Part shown: positions 6,744-11,869 of the stretch, piece by piece
Position numbering within the stretch: position 1 is the stretch's first letter
Layout: the number at the start of each line of letters is the position of its first letter
Origin: Rhizobiaceae bacterium
GTDB taxonomy: Bacteria; Pseudomonadota; Alphaproteobacteria; Rhizobiales; Rhizobiaceae
Length of the DNA stretch: 11,869 bases
Assembly (NCBI GenBank): GCA_021648425.1
Contig: JAKISV010000081.1
Span: forward strand, 1-11,869
Direction of reading: 5' to 3'
Translations under genes and position numbers: made by a program
The notes under the pieces: model-generated
Told to the model about the DNA's origin: nothing
What the model saw: the letters and a program-made list of their open reading frames with translations, nothing else
The model's database searches: none

Positions 6744-7166
6744 ATGCTGCGTTCGTTGTTTCTGCTGATTGCCGCAATTTCATTTGGCCTGGGGATTTCG
6801 CTTCCTCTTGTGCGGCTGGAACGGCTTTACTTTTTCAATGAAACACCTTCCCTGATTAATATTCTTTATGGCTTGTGGATTGAAGGCAACATGGCGTTAA
6901 GCCTGGTGATTGGACTGTTTTCCATTGTATTTCCAATCGCAAAACTCTATTCCGCGTTTCATGCAACATTGAATGAGAGTGAGCTGCCGAGCTGGATTAC
7001 GATGTTGGGAAAATGGTCGCTGATGGATGTGTTGTTAGTGGCTATTTTAATATTTGCGGCAAAAACCAGCGGATTTGCCACTGCTTTTGCCCAGCCCGGT
7101 ATTTGGTTTTATATGGCTTCCACTATTTTTTCTGCCATTGCGGTTTCGAAATACGTGCGGCCTTGA
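6744..7166 (+). CDS. PqiA-like (paraquat-inducible protein A family) membrane protein
   Basis: This 140-residue inner-membrane protein has four hydrophobic segments: about 4-22 (LFLLIAAISFGLGISLPLV), 50-70, 93-107 and 119-137. The pattern SLMDVLLVAILIFAAKTSG after a KWSLMD turn is typical of the PqiA domain. It is one domain, roughly a third of the length of enterobacterial PqiA, which carries two. Enterobacterial PqiA works with PqiB/C in lipid transport across the envelope; no MCE-domain (PqiB-like) gene is in this window, so the role here is open. The start is uncertain: ATG 6744 gives a natural first membrane segment, while TTG 6708 would add twelve polar residues. Neither has a strong ribosome-binding site. 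The stop codon overlaps a perfect FNR box that probably serves hemN. Confidence 0.7.
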   Translation: MLRSLFLLIAAISFGLGISLPLVRLERLYFFNETPSLINILYGLWIEGNMALSLVIGLFSIVFPIAKLYSAFHATLNESELPSWITMLGKWSLMDVLLVAILIFAAKTSGFATAFAQPGIWFYMASTIFSAIAVSKYVRP

Positions 7167-7206
7167 TTTGAATCAACAAAAACCTGTTGGTGCTGTGCCA
7201 AATAAT
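7163..7206 (+). promoter_or_regulatory. Perfect FNR/FixK-type box with -10 element upstream of hemN
   Basis: Positions 7163-7176 are TTGAT-N4-ATCAA, an exact match to the FNR/FnrL/FixK consensus (anaerobox). The box overlaps the TGA of the PqiA-like gene. AATAAT at 7201-7206 matches five of six bases of a -10 hexamer. For a class II activator site centred about 41.5 bases before the start, transcription would begin near 7211, the second candidate ATG of hemN. hemN is a well-known low-oxygen target of these regulators, so site and gene agree. Confidence 0.75.
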
Positions 7207-7210
7207 GCCA

Positions 7211-8569
7211 ATGGCAAAATACAGCAGTGAAACTATTCACAAATATGCGGCGCCCGTTCCGCGTTATACCAGCTACCCGACTGCGCCACACTTTAACGAG
7301 ACCGTGGGGCAAACGCGATATCGCTCCTGGCTGGAAAATATCAAACCGCGTAGCGAAGTGTCGCTTTATATCCACATCCCGTTTTGCGACCGGCTTTGCT
7401 GGTTTTGCGGGTGTCATACCAAACATATTCTCAAATATGCCCCGATACTGAAATATCTTGAAGTTCTCTACCGTGAAATCGATCTGATTGGTGCGATCAT
7501 TGGCAAAAATGCAACGATTAATCAGCTGCATCTGGGCGGTGGTTCTCCCAGCCTTTTGCGACCGGAAGATCTGGAAAAATTAAAAATCCGCCTTGAGAAG
7601 AGTTTCAAATTTTCCGATAGGGCCGAAATCAGTGTTGAACTGGACCCTAGTGATCTGGATGATAATATTCTTGATGGTCTGGCGCGTTTTGGCATGACCC
7701 GGGCGTCTATTGGGGTTCAGGATTTTTCACCGGATGTGCAAAAAGCCATCAATCGGCCGCAGAGTTTTGAAGATACTCGATATGTGGTGAAAAGATTGCG
7801 TGAAATCGGTATCAACTCACTCAATATCGATGCGCTTTATGGCCTTCCACTGCAAACGCGCGCGGGTCTTGAAAAAACGCTGGATCAGGTGCTGGCGCTT
7901 CAACCTGATCGCATCGCAATGTTTGGATATGCCCATGTTCCGTGGATGAAAAAACATCAGCAGATGATACCGGCAAAGACAATTCCAGGGCTTGATGAGC
8001 GATTTGCGCAGGCACGGCTGGCGGAGTATTTCCTGAAGCAAAACAACTACCTGCAAATTGGCATTGACCATTTTGCCCGAGCCGGTGACGGATTGGCTAT
8101 TGCCAATGAACAACGAACAATGAAAAGAAATTTTCAAGGGTATACCACCGATAACAGTCAATATCTGATTGGCCTTGGGGCATCATCAATCGGGCAGGTG
8201 CCTGAGGGTTTTATCCAGAATACCCACGCAACGGCTTCTTATATGCGCCAGGTGGAGGGTGGTGAACTGCCTATTTCACGCGGGTTTGCATTGTCACCAG
8301 GCGACAAGATGCATGGGGCGGTGATTGAGCAGTTGATGTGCTATTTTGAAATCAATGCACAATGGCTGGATGAGAATTTTGGTGCGCAAGCGGCATCAAT
8401 ACACGAACTGGCTCGTGAACTGTTGACTTCAAATAAGGACGGCTATTTTGTTGAAACAAAGAGCGGCTATAAAATTACTGAAGAGGGAAAACCGTTTGCC
8501 CGTTATTTTGCCGCACATTTTGATGCCTATCTGAACCTTGGCGCTGCGCGACATTCGATTGCCGTATAA
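7211..8569 (+). CDS. hemN: Oxygen-independent coproporphyrinogen III oxidase HemN
   Basis: HemN is a radical SAM enzyme that converts coproporphyrinogen III to protoporphyrinogen IX without oxygen, in cytoplasmic heme synthesis. The 452-residue length matches true HemN rather than the shorter HemW. The [4Fe-4S] motif is CDRLCWFCGC: Cys59, Cys63 and Cys66 fit the radical SAM CX3CX2C, with the extra HemN cysteine at 68. The N-terminal RYTSYPTAPHF (18-28) is the HemN signature, and LHLGGGSPSLL supplies the SAM-binding glycine motif. HemW has neither the N-terminal signature nor the fourth cysteine. Start choices are ATG 7205 and ATG 7211; neither has a Shine-Dalgarno sequence. I chose 7211 because the predicted transcription start falls there. 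Expression is expected at low oxygen through the FNR box at 7163. The gene ends 14 bases from the convergent TIGR01244 gene, with no evident terminator between. Confidence 0.95.
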   Translation: MAKYSSETIHKYAAPVPRYTSYPTAPHFNETVGQTRYRSWLENIKPRSEVSLYIHIPFCDRLCWFCGCHTKHILKYAPILKYLEVLYREIDLIGAIIGKNATINQLHLGGGSPSLLRPEDLEKLKIRLEKSFKFSDRAEISVELDPSDLDDNILDGLARFGMTRASIGVQDFSPDVQKAINRPQSFEDTRYVVKRLREIGINSLNIDALYGLPLQTRAGLEKTLDQVLALQPDRIAMFGYAHVPWMKKHQQMIPAKTIPGLDERFAQARLAEYFLKQNNYLQIGIDHFARAGDGLAIANEQRTMKRNFQGYTTDNSQYLIGLGASSIGQVPEGFIQNTHATASYMRQVEGGELPISRGFALSPGDKMHGAVIEQLMCYFEINAQWLDENFGAQAASIHELARELLTSNKDGYFVETKSGYKITEEGKPFARYFAAHFDAYLNLGAARHSIAV

Positions 8570-8583
8570 TAAAATTGCAGATT

Positions 8584-9045
8584 TCAGGCAGCGATTTTGG
8601 CTGAAGAAGCGTTTGCCATTTGCCACTGATCTTCAAATTCGTCTTCGAGAAAATCAAGTTCAAATCCCAACGCTTCCATATGGGCGATGACTTTGGCGGG
8701 TTTGGTGGTTCTTGCAGACACCATGCTCCACAAAATTGATGAGCGGGTTCCAGAGCGGCAGTGGGCGATAACCGGTTTGTCGGCATTTTCCAAAATTCTG
8801 GCGAATTGTTCGACTACATCATAATCGGTGACGGTGGCGCCGTTGGCAGGCATATGGATATAGGTAATTCCCAAAGCCTCAGCCTCGGCGCGCGCTTTGC
8901 CAGAAGTAAAACCGTTTTTAACTTCTTCGTCGGGCAAATTGCTGATCAGGGTCAAAAAGCCCATGGCTTTGAATTTTGCCAGATCACCGGAAGATAAAAT
9001 ACCGGCAACTGAAAACTGCGGGGTGATTGCTTTATAATCCTGCAT
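8584..9045 (-). CDS. TIGR01244/DUF442-family phosphatase-like sulfur transferase
   Basis: This 153-residue cytoplasmic protein has the dual-specificity-phosphatase fold signature HCRSGTRSS (95-103): Cys96 is the nucleophile and Arg101 the binding arginine, in the CX4R spacing of both protein tyrosine phosphatases and rhodanese-like sulfur transferases. The N-terminus YKAITPQFSVAGILSSGDL and the middle NLPDEE (36-41) and YIHMPANG (62-69) are characteristic of the TIGR01244 family, which is also found as the N-terminal domain of Blh. Members have been called sulfur transferases, often near sulfide-oxidation genes; no such gene is near here, so the substrate is unknown. The start is ATG 9045, with AAAGG 6 bases upstream; a 12-codon extension to 9081 lacks a comparable site. 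It lies downstream of sciP, separated by a terminator. Confidence 0.85.
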   Translation of the reverse strand: MQDYKAITPQFSVAGILSSGDLAKFKAMGFLTLISNLPDEEVKNGFTSGKARAEAEALGITYIHMPANGATVTDYDVVEQFARILENADKPVIAHCRSGTRSSILWSMVSARTTKPAKVIAHMEALGFELDFLEDEFEDQWQMANASSAKIAA

Positions 9046-9211
9046 GACAAACCTTTCAGATAAAGTGTCTGGCTTATGCATAATATAAGGCTTTGATATC
9101 GCTATTTAAAATTCTGAAATTCCAATTTTTGGCGAAAAAAGGGAAAATCCTACTCAATGCAAATGAATTATTGGAAAGTGATATCCCGCAGGCGTATTAC
9201 CATTCAAAAAT

Positions 9212-9241
9212 GAAAAACCGCACTCAAGTTTGAATGCGGTT
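9212..9241 (-). terminator. Terminator after sciP
   Basis: On the minus strand AACCGCATTCAA (9241-9230) pairs with TTGAGTGCGGTT (9227-9216) with one mismatch, followed by a T-run at 9217-9213. It lies 28 bases past the sciP stop codon and should end its transcript before the TIGR01244 gene. Confidence 0.8.
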
Positions 9242-9268
9242 GTCAAAAATTTGATATGCCAGACTAAT

Positions 9269-9544
9269 TTAGTGGCGATATTCCTGAATACGCGTGGTGC
9301 GCAGACCAGCCAGGCCGTGGTCATCTATTGATGCCTGCCAGGACAGAAACTCTTCAACGGTCAGCGTATAGCGTGTGCAGGCTTCTTCGAGAGACAACAG
9401 TCCCCCGCGAACAGCAGCAACTACTTCAGCCTTACGCCTGATTACCCAGCGACGGGTTGATGTGGGCGGAAGATCTGAAAAAGTCAGAGGGCTTCCATCC
9501 GGTCCAATTACATATTTGACGCGTGGTCTAATGTGTTCGGTCAT
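9269..9544 (-). CDS. sciP: CtrA inhibitor SciP (DUF1153)
   Basis: SciP is a small helix-turn-helix protein of alphaproteobacteria that binds CtrA, and DNA near CtrA sites, and stops CtrA from recruiting RNA polymerase at its target promoters in early cell-cycle stages. The 91-residue product is very close to what I recall of the Caulobacter protein: RPRVKYVIGPDGSPLT near the N-terminus, DLPPTSTRRWVIRRKAEV (24-41) leading into the helix-turn-helix, then GLLSLEEACTRYTLTVEEFLSW and a conserved GLAGLRTTRIQEYR end. The start is ATG 9544, with a purine-rich AGAGAG upstream. It diverges from mnmA and is followed by its own terminator. Its location about 4 kb from ctrA puts activator and antagonist in one neighbourhood. 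Confidence 0.96.
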   Translation of the reverse strand: MTEHIRPRVKYVIGPDGSPLTFSDLPPTSTRRWVIRRKAEVVAAVRGGLLSLEEACTRYTLTVEEFLSWQASIDDHGLAGLRTTRIQEYRH

Positions 9545-9641
9545 AACTACTCTCTACAAAAACTAACGACCAATTCTTGAGTTAATTTACCCCACAGGGT
9601 TTAAAAATCACCTAAGATGATAGTTACAATTGAGTAAGGAT

Positions 9642-9671
9642 TTGATTTTTCCTTTTTGGCGGGTATATAAC
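9642..9671 (+). promoter_or_regulatory. Possible mnmA promoter
   Basis: TTGATT (9642-9647) as the -35 and TATATA (9664-9669, 16-base spacer) or TATAAC (9666-9671, 18-base spacer) as the -10 lie about 65 bases before the mnmA ATG, in the sciP/mnmA divergent gap. The match is moderate and rests on the hexamers alone. Confidence 0.35.
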
Positions 9672-9733
9672 CTGTAATTATCACCCTTCACCCGTACGGC
9701 GTTGCCTTTAACAACGCTTGAACTGGATATAAA

Positions 9734-10913
9734 ATGTTAAATTCCCTGGATTTGTCCGGGCCTCCCAAGGATACCCGTATTGTAGTTGCCATGTCCGGCG
9801 GTGTTGATTCATCCGTTGTTGCCGGTTTTGGCGCGTGAAGGTTATGATGTTATCGGCATGACGCTGCAGCTTTATGACCATGGTGAAGCTGTTCATCGTA
9901 AAGGTGCGTGTTGTGCGGGGCAGGATATTCACGACGCCAAACGCGTGGCTGATGCGCTTGGTATTCCTCATTATGTGTTGAATTATCAAGACCGGTTTCG
10001 CAAGGCGGTGATCGACAGTTTTGCTGAAAGCTATATGGAAGGCGAAACGCCGGTGCCGTGCATTACCTGTAATCAGACGGTAAAATTCGCTGATCTGCTG
10101 GCAACGGCCAAAGAGCTTGGGGCTGAAGCGCTGGCCACCGGGCATTATATCCGTTCGCATGTTGTTGATGAAAAAACCGGACGGCGCGGCATGTTTCGCC
10201 CGGAAGATGAAAATCGTGATCAGAGCTATTTTCTGTTTGCTACCACACAAGAACAGCTCGACTATCTGCGTTTTCCGTTGGGCGCGCTGCCAAAATCGCG
10301 CACCCGCGAGATTGCGCGTGATCTTGGTCTGGATATTGCTGATAAACGCGACAGCCAGGACATCTGCTTTGTGCCCCAGGGCAAATATGCCGACATCATC
10401 ACAAAACTGAACCCGCTGGCGGGGGAACCGGGTGATATTGTTCATATGGACGGACAGGTGATTGGCGCGCATGAAGGCATTATCAATTTTACCATCGGCC
10501 AGCGTCGCGGCATTGGCGTTGCCATGGGGGAACCGATTTATGTGGTGCATCTGGACCGCAAAAACCGCCGGGTAATCGTCGGACCACAAGAAGCGTTGGC
10601 TACCCATCGTTTGCAATTGCGCGATGTGAACTGGCTGGGGGATGGCAGCGTGGAAGACATACCCAAAGATGGTATGCAAATCCTGGTGAAAATACGCTCA
10701 ACACGCCCGCCGGTGGCCGCGAGGCTTTTCAGGGATGATGGCAATATCTTTGTTGAAATTATCGATGGAGAAACCGGCGTAGCACGCGGGCAGGCCTGTG
10801 TGTTTTATGCCGATGGCAGTGATGATGCGCGGGTGCTGGGTGGCGGCTTTATTTCAGCGGCTCATCATAGTGCCGGGGTGCAGGTGAAGATTGATGCGGT
10901 GATGGCGGGGTGA
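9734..10913 (+). pseudogene. mnmA: tRNA 2-thiouridylase MnmA, interrupted by a frameshift
   Basis: MnmA adds sulfur to U34 of tRNA-Lys, -Glu and -Gln, using ATP and a relay persulfide. Translation from ATG 9734 (GGAT ribosome-binding site upstream) gives MLNSLDLSGPP and the PP-loop ATP site AMSGGVDSSVVA, but then hits TGA at 9836 after 34 codons. The rest of the protein continues in another frame from about 9825: LAREGYDVIGMTLQLYDHG, KGACCAGQDIHDAKRV, the first active-site region PCITCNQTVKF and the second DSQDICFVPQGKY, to TGA at 10913. Restoring two bases around 9824-9830 (GGTTTTGG to a form such as GGTTTGTTGG) would give a normal 393-residue protein. Apart from this, all motifs are intact, so the lesion is recent or is a sequencing error in a T-run. 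ATG 9786 keeps the downstream frame open but would lack the ATP-binding loop, so it is not a plausible functional start. Confidence 0.9.
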
Positions 10914-10939
10914 GGGTGGTGGTGTTTGTTGCAAGGGTT

Positions 10940-10999
10940 GCGAAACCGATAGGAATTGTAGTTGCCTAAGGCTGCTTTGAGCCCATATTTCGGTTTCGC
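10940..10999. repeat. Inverted repeat downstream of mnmA
   Basis: GCGAAACCGA (10940-10949) and TCGGTTTCGC (10990-10999) are perfect 10-base inverted arms separated by 40 bases. The interval includes the small palindrome GCCTAAGGC. Neither arm is followed by a T-run, so it does not look like a normal terminator for mnmA. It could be an intergenic palindromic element or part of the decayed insertion ending at 11100. Confidence 0.5.
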
Positions 11000-11086
11000 C
11001 CCTGACAGCTTGATCAGTGTACGAATTCAGTATCGCACCGCATTTACGTCCCGTGCAGAACCTTGAATCGAACTTCTGCGTAACAT

Positions 11087-11100
11087 TTTGCAACAGAGCC
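11087..11100. mobile_element. Isolated IS6-family terminal inverted repeat
   Basis: TTTGCAACAGAGCC is the reverse complement of GGCTCTGTTGCAAA, the terminal inverted repeat that I know from IS6-family elements such as IS6100. In this orientation it would be the right end of an element lying to the left. No transposase frame or remnant is recognisable in 10914-11086, so this is at most a deletion remnant, or the end of a non-autonomous element. It ends 2 bases from the stop codon of the small secreted-protein gene. Confidence 0.45.
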
Positions 11101-11102
11101 GA

Positions 11103-11411
11103 TTACTTTGGCGCCGGTGTAAAACGTGCATAATTTGGGCATTGGCGTGATTGAAATGTCGCACATCCAGAATAGCCACCTTCATGGCTATAGTTTGTGC
11201 AACAGACACGTTCTGTGCCATCTCTACCTGCACTGAAGCTATTTGAATTTCCTCTGCTGCGCGGTTGAGAAGAGTTTCTATTTTTTATTTGAGTGTTTTT
11301 TTGAACTTGAGAAACCTTTGAAATGGATTCTGCGTTTGCGACGCTCAGGTTAGAAGTAACTGCTGGAACTAGTAGAACAGTTAATGTAACGATAGTTGAA
11401 AAAATTTTCAT
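11103..11411 (-). CDS. Small secreted four-cysteine protein, unknown function
   Basis: I do not recognise this family. The 102-residue product starts at ATG 11411 with a good AAGGAG ribosome-binding site 9 bases upstream. Residues 1 to about 27 form a signal peptide (MKIFSTIVTLTVLLVPAVTS, cleavage likely after ANA). The mature part has a Ser/Asn/Gln/Arg-rich low-complexity linker (about 30-62) and a compact C-terminal region with Cys70, Cys71, Cys83 and Cys91, which could form two disulfide bonds in the periplasm or outside the cell. The net charge of the mature part is positive. The last codons directly abut an IS6-like end, so the original C-terminus may have been altered. Signal peptide and ribosome-binding site make a real gene likely; the role is unknown. 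A secreted effector, adhesive or toxin-like peptide are all possible, none shown. Confidence 0.65.
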   Translation of the reverse strand: MKIFSTIVTLTVLLVPAVTSNLSVANAESISKVSQVQKNTQIKNRNSSQPRSRGNSNSFSAGRDGTERVCCTNYSHEGGYSGCATFQSRQCPNYARFTPAPK

Positions 11412-11869
11412 TTTGTGATTCTCCTTTTTCGATGCTGCTAGATTGACTTACTCGTCACATATAAGATTTTTGTTTTTACTAACTGTGCACTTTTACACAC
11501 GTCAGCAACTTCATGATCGCTACGACATCCCCCAAATGGATTTAGTTATTGTGAGGTCTTTGGTATATCAATGCCCCTTTTTCAATACGCTGCACATTAT
11601 TTTCGGTTGGGCTCTAAGAATATCCATAAGGCATAAAATTCCGCCCGACTTGAGTAAGATACTATTCATCGAGCGACAACGGTCGGAGGGCAAAAATGTC
11701 CGCATAGCTGACACTTAGGGCCGTTGCAAACAATGGATTTTGCGATGCTTTACTGTAGGTGAATAAAACACAAATACCCGGCTGCTGCGACACAGCAGTT
11801 TAATTAAATGCCCAAAATTCCAGCTGTCGCATTTCCAAATCTTCAAAAACCACTGGACAAAAACGTTTG
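11412..11869. other. AT-rich stretch without a recognisable gene
   Basis: This stretch includes the promoter region of the small secreted-protein gene. A 91-codon open frame at 11443-11718 starts at a TTG without a ribosome-binding site and resembles nothing I know, so it is not called. A hairpin CTGCTG-CGACA-CAGCAG lies at 11782-11798, followed by TTTAATTAAA, which could be a weak terminator. GGGCCGTTGCAAA at 11718 partly resembles an IS6 end. Confidence 0.5.

Noticed and set aside
9786..9836. ATG 9786 as the real start of mnmA
   Set aside because: The protein would lack the SGGVDSS ATP-binding loop, which is present in the adjacent frame with its own start and ribosome-binding site.
9708..10679. 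Long open frame on the minus strand opposite mnmA
   Set aside because: It is antisense to highly conserved MnmA sequence, has no family resemblance, and its composition follows from the codon pattern of the other strand.
11443..11718. 91-codon open frame on the plus strand
   Set aside because: It starts at TTG with no ribosome-binding site, internal ATGs also lack one, and the product looks like random translation of AT-rich DNA.
11718..11730. Second possible IS6-like end (GGGCCGTTGCAAA)
   Set aside because: It lacks two bases of the 14-base repeat, and its orientation would place an element to the right, where no transposase frame is visible; chance is likely.

Overview
The window looks like the chromosome of an alphaproteobacterium, most likely from or near the Hyphomicrobiales (Rhizobiales). 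The main reason is the cell-cycle gene set: the master regulator CtrA, its small antagonist SciP, a CheY-like response regulator and a FliJ-type flagellar protein lie within about 5.5 kb. GANTC sites (the CcrM methylation sequence) and CtrA-type TTAA boxes occur in the intergenic DNA. Base composition is moderate, with AT-rich intergenic regions.

Layout. Positions 1-451 hold the start of a secreted protein of unknown function (minus strand, cut by the window edge). alkB (DNA/RNA demethylase) diverges from it. A D-serine dehydratase/D-threonine aldolase-like PLP enzyme, a tRNA-Ser(GCU) and kynureninase follow on the minus strand. A 47-bp tandem repeat abuts the tRNA 3' end. A perfect CtrA box (TTAA-N7-TTAA) lies between kynU and the divergent response regulator gene. 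That gene converges on ctrA across a bidirectional terminator. ctrA and fliJ diverge from a 500-bp AT-rich region with three GANTC sites and CtrA-like motifs. After a strong terminator come a DUF1801 gene, a PqiA-like membrane protein gene and hemN. A perfect FNR box overlaps the stop codon of the membrane protein gene and sits just upstream of hemN. Then come a DUF442/TIGR01244 phosphatase-like gene and sciP on the minus strand, and mnmA on the plus strand.

The mnmA reading frame is broken about 30 codons in, just after the ATP-binding SGGVDSS motif. This is either a real lesion or a sequence error. Downstream of mnmA the character changes: an inverted repeat, an isolated 14-bp sequence matching IS6-family insertion-sequence ends, a small secreted four-cysteine protein and about 450 bp of AT-rich DNA with no recognisable gene. 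This right-hand end looks like an accessory junction.

How the parts may work together (inference): CtrA and SciP act on shared promoters in this class, and the CtrA boxes here suggest that the response regulator and fliJ belong to the CtrA regulon. hemN appears to be switched on at low oxygen by an FNR/FixK-type regulator, possibly from a leaderless transcript. I did not find a clearly new multi-gene system. The best leads are the regulatory sites, the mnmA frameshift and the IS6-end/secreted-peptide junction.
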